64,000 nt of DNA from positions 58,051,321 to 58,115,320 of the forward strand of contig NC_059075.1 of NCBI RefSeq assembly GCF_020497125.1, given 5' to 3'. A program made the position numbers and the translations under genes. Below are positions 26,218 through 39,321 of this stretch, in pieces. The notes under the pieces were generated by a model. It had not been told where the DNA came from, searched no databases, and saw nothing but the letters and a program-made list of their open reading frames with translations. Origin of the DNA: Mauremys mutica. Lineage: Eukaryota > Chordata > Testudines > Geoemydidae. How positions within the stretch are numbered: the first letter of the stretch is position 1; every line of letters starts with the position of its first letter.

Positions 26218-26525
26218 TCAAGTATCAGAGGGGTAGCCATGTTAGTCTGGATCTGTAAAAGCAGTAAAGAGTCTTGTGGCACCTTATAGACTAACAGACG
26301 TTTGGGAGCATGAGCTTTCGTGGGTGAATACCCACTTCGTCGGATGCATGTAGTGGAAATTTCCAGGGGTAGGTATATATAAGCAAGCAAGAAGCAGGCT
26401 AGAGATAACGAGGTTAGTTCAATCAGGGAGGATGAGGCCCTCTTCTAGCAGCTTAGGTGTAAACACCAAGAGAGGAGAAACTGGTTTTGTAGTTAGCAAG
26501 CCATTAATTCATTAATTCTCAGCAA
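26218..26525 (-). mobile_element. Penelope-like element 3' end
   Basis: On the minus strand it runs from a short remnant of the ORF C-terminus (near 26490) through the 3' UTR (CATGCATCCGACGAAGTGG, ACCCACGAAAGCTCATG) to the tail (TTATAGACTAACAGACG complement, then CTACCCCTCTGA). It is flanked by a 9-bp duplication CCCATATTG (26209-26217 and 26526-26534). It belongs to the same family as 34278-35568 and the foldback copies. Confidence 0.85.
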
Positions 26526-27034
26526 CCCATATTGCTGAGCAAGGTTTATATTCCTACATGGGAACAGAACCTAAATCTCTAATGTAACAGATCCAGATAA
26601 TTTCCATTAACTTCACTGCCTTTCAGAAGAAATGAACCAAATCTGTATGTTTGGCTATGCTGACTGGAAGAGAATCCACAAATTCTGGCACTCAGCATTC
26701 CATTGTTGTCTCACACACAGTTCAGGAATCCACTGGCAAAAGGTGAATCAAGGGGTTGGTCCACATAGAAGATAACAGCCAACTTCTGCTACCAGTTAAT
26801 TACTCCTGAAGTTCAAATGATAAGAAGCCTGTGCTGTGGCTCTGAAGGGCACTGGCTGATGACCCAGGTGAAGAATTAATAGTATGTGATCATGCAGTGA
26901 AAGATTATTACAATGCATAAACGCAAAAGGGCAGAATTAAGATTTCATATATTATCTTACATCTAGTATTTTCTAACTGGAGCACTTAACTTTGCAACTT
27001 TAATGTTCTTTTAACAGTTTTGTTTTGTTGTGTG

Positions 27035-27070
<36 letters not shown>

Positions 27071-29691
27071 CTTAAATAAGCACTTATTGGGGCACTAGAT
27101 GCTTCATGGCATTGCTCGCTGGATAGAGAGTTTTTCACCTGTTTGAATCCAGCACAGCTCAGCAGGGATTAAAAACTGTTCCCAGTTTATGGAAGTTTGG
27201 TGGCCCCTCTATTAGGACGGGAGTTTGCTGGACCTTAGTTCCAGGTCAACTATCAGAAATTCACCACCACACTTTGCACTAATTGAAAAACTCAGCAGAG
27301 AAGTCAAGAACTATATAGGCAGTGGAGAATGAACTATCCCTGATCCCCCTAAAGAAAATCCTCTCTCTCCACAGTCACGGTTGAGCACACTGCAGGGTAT
27401 TGAGTGTGGGACGCTTGCCTGGATGTTGTCCTGTAGATAAAGAGGACTTAATTTTCCAGCCTTGTCAGTCCAATAGCTTTCACCAACACTAAACCAAACA
27501 TGATTTTATATTAAGTCAAAGTTTATGGTTATGTTAAAATCATTTGCAAATGTGTAAACTCACTCATTAAATAAAGTGTATAAATTGTCACATGGAACCG
27601 AACTGACTTGGCTGTTATGTTACTTCCAAACTGACAATGTAATTTGTGAAAGCAGAGTATGCTTTTATTGCAAATATTCAGAAACAAATGTAAATATAAA
27701 AAAGAGCGCTAATCTTGTTAGAAACAACAGGTTTGAATAAATCCTTGCAAAATGAGTGCATTGAAACAAGGGTTTTATCATTTCAGTCAGATTAGTGATT
27801 GTTTCTACGTACTGAACATATTCGTGCAAGATCAATTTTAAAATACTTGTTATAACCAAATGTTGTATTATATGTTCAAAAATAAATTATTAAAAGTATG
27901 CTGGAGAGATGTCCAGCTCCTGTCAAATGTCTGCTGTTGTCAAAGCTGCAATTCTTAAATGGGAATAAAAATATATTCTGAGGTATGTTGGAAAATACAC
28001 TATTAGGATTTTGTGTCATCTTGTTTCATAGTCTAATTGTCTATATTTTATTTTGTTCCTTTATTTTAATATTTTTTTAAAAACTACACTGACAGTTTCA
28101 ACAATAATCTAAAAAGTTTATATTTATAGAGAGACTGTCAAAATGTCAAGGAAGCAAAATAAATATTGTTAGTGTGTATAGTTAAGATCAAAGGTAAGAT
28201 AACCCAGACTTACCATTTTCTAAGGAGATTCCCTATCTTTATTATTATTTTTGATTCTGCTCATCTCTGCAAGTTACTGTCCCCCAAAAAATCTCTCCTT
28301 TACACGCATATTTAGAGGAAAATATGTGCAAGAATATGAGGTTAATCTTTGATGCAACCTGCAATTGTCATTATACTGTAAAAAGCAATAATGACATTTT
28401 TGTTTTATAAACCAAATCATGTATTAAACAGCACCATACCTTTTGCAACTATCTTATTGATGGAATGGAAGTAATAAAATTTAGAAATCTTGTCAATCAA
28501 AAATGCCTCAGTACATAGAATCCAAGATACATTTATGTCTGACAGAATGCAAGTCCTTACCCACACAAGTAAGTGTGTAAAGTGAGCAAAGCTTTGTACG
28601 CTTGTGTGTTGTAGGTCTAAACTTCAGACTGGTCTCTTCTTATTCCAGCCCAAAGGTATGTGTGTGTCTAGATTTAAAACCACCAAAAACTCTCTACCCC
28701 ACTAAGTTTACCTAGCCACAAAACTGAACTAACCCTTCACAAAACCCAGTTAAGTCAAAGATCTGGAAGAGGATTTGAGGCTTTAATGTATATGAAAAAT
28801 ACTTCAGAAATATTCAGCTATATAAGAAGATTCAAGAATTGTCACGCTGTGTGTCACTCTGAAGCCTAAAATATCTGTTGAGTCAGAGTGAAGCAATTGA
28901 AACAGCTACAAGCATGATTAAGAGTTTTTTTTGTGTTGAAGGTATCTATCACCAGTCACATCAGTCATCACTGGGATTCTCTGTCTGTTACCATCCAATG
29001 TTTAAGTGCTCAAACCTTTGACTTTACATATTACACCCATACGGTGTATAGTTACAGGAAGGCATGTATCTATGCCATTCAAAGAGTCCTAGACCATTGT
29101 GATATCAGAGGTAACAACCAATCAACGCCCTTACAACAATTTCATTGGTTGTACAAGGAAGACTTCACAGATGGCAAGATTACTTGGCCCAACAGCCACA
29201 TTGCCTTAAAAAAAACCCTCTAGAAATCTCCAGTTTTGTTATGGATTTAAAATGGGATCATAATTCTGAGACCTACATTCCATCTATCAATATGGCAGCT
29301 TCCTATGAATTATTTTTAAATGGTATTTAACATTACTTTTTGAAACTACTGCTGAGTTTTCTTCTGAATTTAGAGAACATGTATATCTTTTAAACAATTT
29401 CTATTTTTATAAATACATGAAAATTAAGAAACTAGTTTTCTATATCAGTTTCAAAATGAAAAAAGATCAGAGAGAGTTACTAACCTGGCCTTCCCTTTTA
29501 CTATTATAAAGGTAAAAAAAAAAATACCCACAATATTTCCAATAGTACATTTTCCTTACATCCGTAGACACAGCCTATAAACAACTGCAGCAAAATCTAT
29601 CTCAATCTACCACCCATCATGGAACTACAATGAAGTTACACTGTAAATCTTGGAGATCCCTTAAGTGGTTGCTTATGACACAGACTCACCT
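26526..29691. other. AVEN intron 1, nothing recognised apart from a CA run
   Basis: AT-rich intronic sequence. The open frame at 28933-29223 (96 residues) has no known similarity and no supporting splice or repeat context. Confidence 0.45.
27036..27068. repeat. (CA)n microsatellite
   Basis: An uninterrupted run of about 16 CA units, preceded by a TGTGT segment. Confidence 0.95.
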
Positions 29692-29793
29692 TTCCCTCTG
29701 AAGCACCCGGCATTGGCCACTGTCAGAAGACAGGATACAGGACTAGATGGACCATTGGTCTGACCCAGTATATGGCCATTCTTATGTTCTTAA
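29692..29793 (+). mobile_element. CR1-type LINE 3' end
   Basis: GGCATTGGCCACTGTC, GACTAGATGGACCATTGG, TCTGACCCAGTATATGG and the terminal TTCTTATGTTCTTA are a typical reptile CR1 3' UTR ending in its short tail repeat. It is 5' truncated. Confidence 0.75.
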
Positions 29794-30853
29794 TAGGCCA
29801 TCCTATGTGCCTATTTCACTCTGATTGAGCCAGGGTCCAAAACTTAATGAGAATGTTTGGTGACAACATCACTCATACTGTATTTAGATATTTCAAGATA
29901 TGAAGCTTTTATTTTTATTTGTACTTTAATGTGACAGCTGAATTTATCCAGCTTGATAAGTTCTCTTCTTTTTCTAAAAAATAAGACTGACATATAATAA
30001 GGACTTTGAATGTGACTGAAAATCTAAAATCGACTCACACCAGATCACATGATATGAAATAGCCTGCTGTCACTCTATACTTCAACCAGTCAACTATTTA
30101 CAACAGGTTCTGATTCCTGATGTTCCAAAAAACATTAATAATGTATTTACTCCACTTAACGAAGAGGAAAACACTAGACTTTCTTAATTCATTGTAGTGC
30201 TTATGAGCTTTGAAAGCCCGTTTTGTTTTCTGCCTTCCATTCACAAAGGATTGTAGGTTTCCTGGCTTAGTATTATTACTCCCATGCCATATGATACTTG
30301 CAGAGAAGGTGGAGCCTCCGAACCTCTTTTAACACCAGCTGACAATCTAAGCTAGCTAGCTAGACAGACAGACAGGAATGACTCCTGTATTGGCCAGTCC
30401 ATACTTAATATCTTCTTTTAATAAAGATTTCAATGCAGTCTCAGTTTAAAACATTTGTCACTGTGCCTTTTTCAGTCCTTGTTTTCACTTACTTCTTAGT
30501 CATTGATAATTCTAAAATATATCATCTTATGTCAGTCACTTCCTTTTTGTCAGCTGTTTTCAAAAGTTTTAATACTTGAGAATAGAAGTTTTAGTTCACA
30601 GAGGAAAATTCTTTTGCCTACAATTTAAACTAATATCCAACTGTCTCTTTTTCAGTCAAAAGAAATTATAAGTCTAAACTATCATATATACGGATATTCA
30701 CACACAGTATATTATAAACACAAAAACTTCTGTTGGTTACAATTAAAGTTGCATCAGGACACACTCAATGAACTCAAACACTTAAAAGCATGGGTATGAA
30801 AAGTTAAGGGAAATTGTCTTGCATTCTTTCCCACTGCCTACAACACAACACAT

Positions 30854-31031
30854 TCATAGAATATTAGGGTTGGAAGGGACCTCAGGAGATCATCTAGTCC
30901 AACACCCCCTGCTCAAAGCAGGACCAATCCCCAACTAAATCCCCAAATCCCTAAATGGCCCCCTCAAGGATTGAACTCATAACTCTGGGTTTAGCAGGCC
31001 AATGCTCAAACCACTGAGCTATCCCTCCCCC
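30854..31031 (-). mobile_element. CR1 LINE 3' fragment
   Basis: TCATAGAATATTAGGGTTGG followed by AAGGGACCTCAGGAGATC and ATCTAGTCCAAC is the reverse complement of the conserved CR1 3' end. The body continues to ACCACTGAGCTATCCCTCC. Confidence 0.9.
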
Positions 31032-31494
31032 ACTATAAGGCTTTCACTTCCATCACTATTAAACACCAAAAAGCAATATATACCCCCACCTCCCTACAAC
31101 AAAATCATACGCTAGTACAAAACCTTAGCAGTAACCTCTGATGCTCTTATCATCAGCAGTCAGGCACATCTGACTATATTACACATTTGGGAAGTTATTC
31201 TGGATTAACATTCCTGAGGTTGCCATTTGGCACTACAATGTGAGATTGATGTAGTTGGGGGTGCATACTGCTTTTGGGTATTTTCTGGAATGAAAGCCTC
31301 ATGGAGGGTTGGAATATGTTATCAAGCACATTGTATGCAATGTGAAAATGGCAAAAAAAATTGCAGGATTTTTTTTATTTCCATGCTTTCAAGATTTTGA
31401 GTTGGTGAGGTGTGTCTTGACCTATATAGTCTGTCTTAGGTAGTCCTACAGCCCTCTCCACTCTAGTTATCACTTCATCACCCACATAATTAAT

Positions 31495-31680
31495 GTATTT
31501 CCCCTCACAACATTTCTGTGAGGGAAGTACTATTATCCCTATTCTGCAGATAGGGAACTGAGGAAGACAGCGACTCAGTGACTTGCCCAAAAAACAAAGG
31601 ATGTCTATGGCAAAGCAGGAATTGAATACAGTCTCCCGATTTGCAGTTCACAACCTTAACCACAAGGCCACTGAACCTTA
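31495..31680 (-). repeat. MIR SINE
   Basis: CTATTCTGCAGATAGGGAACTGAGG, GTGACTTGCCCA and CCTTAACCACAAGGCCACTG are the reverse complement of the MIR core and its tRNA-derived head. Confidence 0.8.
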
Positions 31681-31949
31681 ACTGTCATTAAATGAAGTCG
31701 GTGTGTGTTTATTTCCTAGCTTTTTGTTATTCAGGGATGGTATACTTAGGGGGCAGGTCCCCAGAGTGAAGGAGAAGAAAGGAAGAAATAACAAATGTGA
31801 AGCAAAAAGTGCAAGTATGTGTGTTATGGGTGTTTTGCAGCATTGCTCAAACAGGACAGAGTTATGTATGGTTGCATGGATGTTTTCCTGTATTTTGGTT
31901 TTTCATGACATAAGTAACAGATAATAGTTCTTAAATTACAAATATCAAA

Positions 31950-32300
31950 GGGGATGTTTCTAGTGAGGTTACACAGAGATCAGTTCTAGGCCAGACACTA
32001 TGCAATATTTCTATCAGTGATCTAGAAGTGAGAATAAAACAATGGCTCATAAAATCTGCAGATGACACAAAGACTGATGGATTGATAAATAATGAGGACA
32101 GGGTGAGTCAGAGTGAACCGGATTGGATAAACTGGACTCATTTAAACAAACTGCACTTTGATACAGCTAGATGCAAGCTCAGACATCTAGAGTTAAGGTT
32201 GCCCAATGACAGCTCGTGTCCTTCCAGAATGTCTAGTTCAGTAGACCTCCAACTTCTGAAAACCAGGAAATACAAAGTTAATTTAAACATCCATGCAATC
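31950..32300 (+). pseudogene. CR1 LINE reverse-transcriptase fragment
   Basis: The plus-strand frame reads RSVLGQTLCNIFISDLE and then KSADDTK, corresponding to the CR1 motifs GSVLGP..FNIFINDL and KFADDTK with the catalytic ADD. It then runs into the usual CR1 sequence after that motif. 5' and 3' truncated; the 123-residue frame at 32028-32399 starts inside it and is not a host gene. Confidence 0.75.
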
Positions 32301-33019
32301 TTAATTCTGCACCTCTGGAGCTGGCATGAGCTATGGGGATTTATCTGCATGCAGTCCAGTTGCAATCAGTGTGTTAGGTGGTGCAGCTGTACTGAGTAGT
32401 GGAGGCAGCATGTGAGGCAGTTTGATAGAGGTGTGTTTGTGATATGAGATTTGCATCTGAGTCACCTGTGTGTGATCAAAGGAAAGAGGTGCATGTGCAC
32501 CCTGAAGTTCCAGTCTATATCATTTCAATACAGAATTGTGTAGGCTGTGTCAATAGCTGGGCACTGACAATATGTATAATCATACAGATTTTAGAGCACT
32601 TAGAGTCAAGCTCTAAACCTTAACTATACCCAACCTGGTAGCCTGATTTAATGTCATCATGAAACTAAAGACTATATTTTAATGCATACCCACAAAGTGG
32701 CAGAATTGTCATTGAACACGCTATCTTATTTCTGGCATTTTCTCACTTTCGAGAGCTTAACTTGGCAACCTAAATACATTTCTATCCATGCAATATTTTG
32801 TATGTAATTTCCTGAGGAGGTGGTGGGGATTTTTTTGTTTGTTTTCTTTGTTTTTTGTTAAAGAAAAACAATAAAAACAAATTCCATGATGTTCAACTGT
32901 AACAAACACCATCCCTCCCCTATCATGCAACACCACCAAAACCTTCAACAATGCAACACAGCCTTCTACCACTTGAGCTACAGGACTATCTACATTACCT
33001 GGCAGCACAAAAAGACTCA
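32301..33019. other. AVEN intron 1, nothing recognised
   Basis: No recognisable gene or element end. T- and A-rich runs near 32830-32880. Confidence 0.4.
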
Positions 33020-33240
33020 GGCCTGATCTATGCTACAAGTTAGGTCAACGTACGCCACCTTGAGCTGACCTAGTTGTGCACGTCTACACTTAAATTTGTC
33101 TCCTACCGATGCAGGTGCCCCTTTGTACAGACTTAGTAACACCACCTTCCAAAGCTACATTGTGCTACGGTCAATGTACGTAGGTCAATGCAGCACAAGT
33201 GTAGACATTGTATTACCTATGTCAACCCTAACAGCCCTCC
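33020..33240. mobile_element. 5' end of a large PIF/Harbinger element
   Basis: GGCCTGATCTATGCTAC, GCACGTCTACACTTAA and AAGTGTAGACATTG are Harbinger MITE terminal-type motifs. It lies about 240 bases before the Myb/SANT-like pseudogene, so it is probably the left end of the same autonomous-type element (inference). Confidence 0.5.
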
Positions 33241-33489
33241 AGCGGATGTCTCTCAATACCTGACAATGACCACTCTAGTTAACACTGTTAACTCCACTGC
33301 CTGGGGGTCACACAGACTGGAAACACCCCCTCAGCCTACCCCCAACACACACACACACACACACTTAAAACTCCTGCAGATTTTTTAAATGCCTTTTCCT
33401 GATTGCCCAGCTGAGCAAGCACACCTAGCAGCACTCCACTGTTGTGTGCAACTGCCCAGCAAACCATGCTGGCTACATGCTCTAGATAC

Positions 33490-35963
33490 ACTCCTGCCTG
33501 TAGTAGACAGGAGATATTGGATCTCTTGGGCCTGTGGGGAAAAGAGGCTGAGCAAGCACAGCTCTGAACCAGCCATAGAAATGTCAACATCTACAAGCAG
33601 ATTGCTCGGCAGATGCAGGAGAAGGGCTACATCAAGGACTAGCAGCAGCGCTGTTTGAAAGCCAGGGAACTGCGGCAGGCATACCAGAAGGCCAGAAAGG
33701 CCAAAAACTGATCAGATGCCAAGCTGCATTCCACACTTGGCAGAGACTTCATCACAATTCTGCACACCCACCGTGGATACCTCCATGGAGCCTAAGTCAG
33801 AGGCCCCTGCCATGAACAGCAAGGAGGACGACGATCATGAGGAAGAGGAAGAATATGGGGGACACGCAATTGGAAGGTGCAACTGTGCCACGAGCCAGGA
33901 CCTGTTTTTGACTCCACCACAGTCCAGAGTCCCTGAAGTTGAACACAGGCAAGCGTGAAGCAGGGGAAGGAACCTCAGGTAAGCATATAAATAAAATTCC
34001 CATGGAATAAGTACAATTCCCTGTGGAAAATGGTGCCAGTATTCAGTGCCATTGCCCTCTACTCTTAGTTTCATGCAACCGAGCAATTCTCTCCTCATTT
34101 CCCTCACCCCGGTGAGTCATACTCATCACAGCTGGTGCTGTTAGTGGTGCCATAAACAAGCAATCTGAAACAGAAATGGCAATAAGCATGTCTTGTTTAA
34201 CACTTTTGGGGAACAAGGGAAGGGAGGATTTCTGAATCTTAAGTTTCACTTTCTGTACATACTATACTGACAATGGTCAGGAACAGTATCCCCAATAATG
34301 TCAAGGCAAACCTGGTGGCTGAACTTTGTGACTTTGTCCTTCCCCACAACCATTTCAGATTTGGGGACAATTTATACCTTCAAGTCAGTGGCACTGCTAT
34401 GGGTACCCGCATGGCCTCACAGTATGCCAACATTTTTATTCCTGGGTTAGAACAACACTTCCTCAGCTCTCGTCCCCTAACGCCCCTACTTTACTTGCGC
34501 TACCATTGATAACATCTTCATCATCTGGACTCCTGGGAAAGAGGCCCCTGAAGAATTCCACCAGGATTTCAACAATTTCCACCCCACCATCAACCTCAGC
34601 CTGGACCAGTCCACACAAGAGATCCACTTCCTGGACACTACAGTGCTAATAAGCGATGGTCACATAACCAGAAACCTACTGACCGCTATACTTACCTACA
34701 TGCCTCCAGCTTTCATCCAGACCACATCACACGATCCACTGTCTACAGCCAAGTTTTAAGATACAACCGCATTTGCTCCAATCCCTCAGACAGAGACAAA
34801 CACCTACAGGATCTCTATCAAGCGTTCTTAAAACTACAATACCCACCTTGTGAAGTGAAGAAACAGATTGACAGACCCAGAAGGGTACCCAGAAGTCACC
34901 TTTCTTTGTTGGGCCTTTCCTGTAGTAACAGAATGCCACTAGCCGTCACCTTCAGCCCCCAACTAAAACCTCTCCAGCACATCATCAAGGATCAACAACC
35001 TACCTTCAAAAATCAGTAGGAGAAGACTTCAGTCTCCCTGGACACTCAATAACAGACATAAAAGTGGCAATTCTTCAACAAAAAAACTTCAAAAACAGAC
35101 TCCAACGAGAAACTGCAGAACAGGAATTAATTTGCAAACTGGACACCATCAAATTAGGCCTGAATAAAGAATGGGAGTGGATAGGTAACTACAAAAACTA
35201 ATTTCCCCATACTAATTTTCCCCTAGTGTTACTCACACCTTCTTGTCAACTGTTTGAAATGAGCCACCCTTACACTGGCCTCATTACCACTACAAAAGTG
35301 ATTTTTCCTCCCTTGGTATTATTCTACTGTTGAGAATAGCCTAATTCTACTTTAATTGAATTGTCTCGTTAGCACTGACCCCCCACTTGGTAAGGCAACT
35401 CTCATCTGTGTATTTATACCTGCCTACTGTATTTTCCACTCCATGCATCTGATGAAGTGGGTTTTAGCCCATGAAAGCTTATGCCCAAATAAATTTGATA
35501 GTCTCTAAGGTGCCACAAGTACTCCTCATTGTTTTTGCTGATACAGACTAACACAGCTACCACTCTGAAATGGTACCTCTGTGTGTTTTATCTCTAGCTG
35601 CAGCCGCTGCAGCCTTGAGGGGTATCCCCTCCACACCAGCGGAATGACTGACACAGATATGGAGAAAAGAGAGGCCATGCTAGTGCTGCATCAGATCTTG
35701 AACAGAGAGCCTGGAGGATGAACACTGTGGACTGTATGGGGAAGGAAAGAGTATAGAGGAGAAAGGCCCAGGAAAAGAAGAAGATGATGCACCAGGACAT
35801 AATGGACCTTCTCCATCAACAAACTCAGATCCTGCAGACTCTTGTGGACCTCCAGGTTCAACAATCCTGGGCTTGATTGCCACTGCAGTTGATGGAGAAC
35901 TATGCCAGCACGTGTACCCCTACCACTGCACTCCGGGGAAAAGCATGGACAACCACAGCTTAA
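33490..35963 (+). pseudogene. Harbinger Myb/SANT-like DNA-binding protein pseudogene, two exons
   Basis: Exon 1 (about 33490-33978) encodes ILDLLGLWGKEAEQAQL, a stop, then HRNVNIYKQIARQMQEKGY and ELRQAYQKARKAK: the Myb/SANT-like trihelix carried as the second gene of PIF/Harbinger transposons. It ends CTCAG then GTAAGC, a donor. Exon 2 starts at 35598 after TATCTCTAG and ends at the TAA at 35961-35963; it contains the C-terminal coiled segment MMHQDIMDLLHQQTQILQTL and VDLQVQQS. Several in-frame stops make it dead. Its intron carries a Penelope-like insertion. The open frames at 33389-33958 are other frames of it. Confidence 0.75.
34278..35568 (+). mobile_element. Penelope-like retroelement, 5' truncated, with RT remnant
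   Basis: The first frame (to 34506) reads LVAELCDFVLPHNHF, SGTAMGTRMASQYANIF and ends LRY; after a 1-base insertion it continues IDNIFIIW and later HFLDTTV. GTAMGT, the RYID(D)IFIIW block and FLD are the RT signature of Penelope-like elements. Further on, other frames hold RYNRICSNPSDRDKHL, then (35040-35200) GHSITDIKVAIL and KLGLN, which looks like the end of the GIY-YIG endonuclease region; most of that domain is missing. The 3' UTR and tail follow (35440-35568). Flanked by a 6-bp repeat AATGGT (34272-34277, 35569-35574). It sits in the intron of the Harbinger pseudogene. Confidence 0.85.
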
Positions 35964-36654
35964 TATACACCAGGGTGGATTTGATTTAAATCAAATTGAT
36001 TTAAATTACAATTTAAATCACGAGTCAGGAAGACGCGATTTAATCATGGATTTCTACATAAAAGTGCATTCTTATTGGTTGTTATAACCTTAATACATAT
36101 TCTTCACACTCAGAGATAGATATAGGTTTCATTTTTAGAAGGCACAAACTATACATTTTTAAAGTGATTTATTTTGAAAACTTTTCAGATTAGTTTTACA
36201 GCTATATCAGAAAATGAATGATTGTTTGTTTATTTCATTTACCAAAGGTAACTGAAGCAGATATTTATGAAGTCATTGGGAGGTGAACTATCTCCAATTC
36301 AACAGGTTAATCATGAATATTTGGAGGATTTTCTTGCCATGCTGTATTAGGAGGAGAACATCACCAGACAGATATTAAAATTGTTTTATTTATCTAAAAC
36401 AACAATGTTATGTATTCTGGATGTTTTTCTTCAAAAGCAAACATATAATATTTTAACAAAACAAGTATATGAATTTTTGAGTTTAGTTAAACATTCATGT
36501 TTTTTAAAATCAGGTTTGTTTTTGTTAAAATTGTTTTTAACTAAAGTTAACTGGAATTTAAAAAAAAATAATTAAATTGACTATGTCAGCCAGGTCAACA
36601 TAAGAAACTTAAAATATTGGCTTCTGCAGCTAACTCAGTCTTCTTCACCTTCAT

Positions 36655-38815
36655 TTTCCTATTTGTTCATAATCTGGAAAAGAAAAACAAGCTTTCCTGT
36701 TTTTTCAGATCCCAAACGATTTCTCAGTTTGGAACGGATTAGTCCAAAGGAAGAAAATATTCTTTCTACACCAGCAGAAGAAGCTACTGCTGTTAAAAGT
36801 GAGATTATCACTTCAACAGTCTCTGAATCCAAGTGCTTAAGTGATGTCCCCCCAGTTCACTGGTGTGACTTTCTTTAAAACATCATCAGCAAACATATAT
36901 TTCTGGAATGGTTCACCCTTAGCTCTGAAGTTTATTATAGTTGGCATTATGGAGGGATGATTGCTGGATGTCCATGTCATAGCCAACTCCTCTTCTTCAG
37001 CAGTTAAGGTTTGACCCCGGTACCAAGTATTGAGAATATTTGCAAGAAAATGAGCTGCAGATAGTGCTTGTCCCATTTGTTTTTTTAATGCTTGTAATTT
37101 AACTTTGTCATTGCATATTTCTCTTTTTAAGATCTCACTCAGTTCCTTCCAAATTTCAACAACATCAGCAATAAAACAGCTACTTCCCTGCATTTTGTTC
37201 AAGGCTACAGAAATAGGCTTCAGGGTACTCAGTATGTGTTCAACATTTCTCTTAAGCCCAATGTTGAGAACTTTAGCTGTGACAGTGCCATCTATTTTTT
37301 ATGATTTTGTTCACAAACTGTCATCAGTTTAGGCCAGTTCTTGATATAGTGCTCAAAACAGTCCACTACTGCATTTCATCGCATGTCTTGTGGGAGAGTT
37401 AGCTTGGTTCCTCTCACTTTTTTCAGAACAGCTGCTGCAAAGTGGTTGTTACGGAAGTATTTGCAATTTCAACAACATTAGCCTTTATTTCTGGAACACT
37501 GAAGTTTTTGGCTAGGAGGTGCATCAAATGAGCACTGCAACTGTATGTTATTAGCTTAGGACTCTCTTCTAAATTTCTTCTCATCTTGGATACATTTGTA
37601 GCATTGTCTGTGACCAAGCTGCGTACTAGTCATTTGAATTTTTTTATCACAGTTTGTTATAGCTTTTACTTCTACTGAACAAGATTGGGTCCCTAATCCA
37701 TGAACTATTGGAACTCATTTACAATTTTTGAACTTTTACTACTACTTCTTGTAAGTCTTCTGCTGTGTGTGCATTTCCTGATGTGTCAATTGTTTCTGTA
37801 AGGAAGATATTTCCTTCTTCTGTTGTCACATAAGCACATACAACAGGAATATTGTGGACATTGCTCCACCCATCAAGACTCAGGTTAACGATTTTACCCT
37901 CTAGTCTAGACCTTTTGCACATTGTTCAATTTCTCTTTCATACACTATATCCAGCAATTTGCATGTGACATCTGCTCTGTTGGGTGGACTGTATTCTGGT
38001 CTTAATGACTGTACCATGTTAATGAAGCGTGGGTTCTCAATCATACAGAAAGGAGAGTTTGTTGCATAAACAAACCGGGCAATTTTTTCATCAATTACCT
38101 CTTTTTGTAATCTGCTGGTTCTTATCACAAACTTATCTATGGTTGTTTCTAGACGATGAGGTTTTTTCTTTTTGCTACAGGTGATATACTGTGGCTATGT
38201 GACATACATGATGTGACTGAAACACTACCATTGGCAGATAACTCCGAAACTCTAGAAAATGATAGTGATCTTGAAGGTGGATAGTCTTCAGAATCCTGTA
38301 TGTTGAGGATGGATTCTCCTAAACAAAATAAGTCAATGCAGTTATTTAATCATTATTACCATACTGCTCATTTAGTATTACTTATTGCACTCACTGACAC
38401 TCAGTACTACTTTAAAGGTGAAATTGTAAAAGGAAGATCTGCCTATTTCAGCTATTTATTTTTTTATCACAACTGCCTCTAAATTGATAGTACCATAGAG
38501 TAACAACTATATTTTTGCTCAAACACCAGAATTCAAGAATAGTCCAGAAGGAAGACTGGCAGTCCTTAAGAAATAAATGTGAAATAAAAAAGTTTACCAA
38601 CCTGAAGATCCTGCATGTTCAGACATGTTCCTTTCATCATCTTCAACGCAGCTTCCTCCTGAGAAGGAACACTTCTCATGCTGTTGTTTCATTCAGGCAA
38701 CCAGGCCTTGCATTTCTTCGTTCCACTGTTTGCATTTTGCACACATGCCTGTCTTACCCACAGGTAGAGGAACTTCATTAAAATATTCCCAAATTGGGTC
38801 TCTTTTATGGCCTGC
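36655..38815 (-). pseudogene. hAT transposase pseudogene
   Basis: Read on the minus strand from 38815 down. At 38815-38640 a BED zinc finger (RDPIWEYFNEV, MCAKCKQW, then HEKC) with a stop inside it. At 38128-37901 IDEKIARFVYATNSPF and SLRPEYSPPNRADV. At 37922-37719 the DUF659-type core GKIVNLSLDGWSNVHN, VTTEEGNIFLTETID. At 37617-37423 VTDNATNVSKMRRNLEE and SCSAHLMHLLAKN. At 37202-36837 the hydrophobic region with SAAHFLANILNTWYRG and PVNWGD. At 36830-36655 the hATC dimerisation end with GVERIFSSFGLIRSKLRNRL. Frameshifts, stops and a 49-bp templated insertion (37681-37729) kill it. No host-like intact frame is left, so it is not a domesticated gene. Confidence 0.88.
37681..37729. repeat. 49-bp perfect direct repeat inside the hAT element, copy 1
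   Basis: Identical over 49 bases to 39322-39370. This copy interrupts the DUF659-type coding region, while copy 2 lies in the 5' non-coding part of the element, so copy 2 is the likely source. The insertion is edged by similar sequence (CTTTTACTTCTACT and CTTTTACTACTACT). Confidence 0.9.
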
Positions 38816-39321
38816 TGCCCTTACATGTTTTCACTTCTAGTGAGAGAATGGTATGGTAGATCTCAAATCAATGAAGGCTACATTCCGAAAGACCGAAAGA
38901 CTTCTGGAATATGCTGCTCCAACAATTTCACTTTTGTTTCTACTCCCTGTCCCTCCCTTCTCGCATTTATCTCCAGATTTCTTCTCCTTGTCCAGATCTG
39001 TTCCACCCACAACAGTCTTCTATTCATTGAACTTTTTAAAACTTTGCACTTTTAGAGAGAGGTAAGGGATTGACTCTCTATACACAAATTTGCAGAGACA
39101 CAATAGGGTTGAGGTCTGTTATTTCTCACCTCTAGACATTTATTTATTTAAAAACATTTTTGCTGTTAACAAGCGTGTTATCTCTAGAGCCACAAATCCA
39201 CAGTTTAAGAACTGCAAAACTAAGCATCTCTAATGGTATCTTCTAGACTGAGCACTGAGTCCCTTTGGGTGGATAGAAAGATTAACCTAAATAATCTATA
39301 CAGAAGCCCCTGGAACCCCAT

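Noticed and set aside
28933..29223. 96-residue plus-strand frame
   Set aside because: No similarity, no supporting context; treated as chance.
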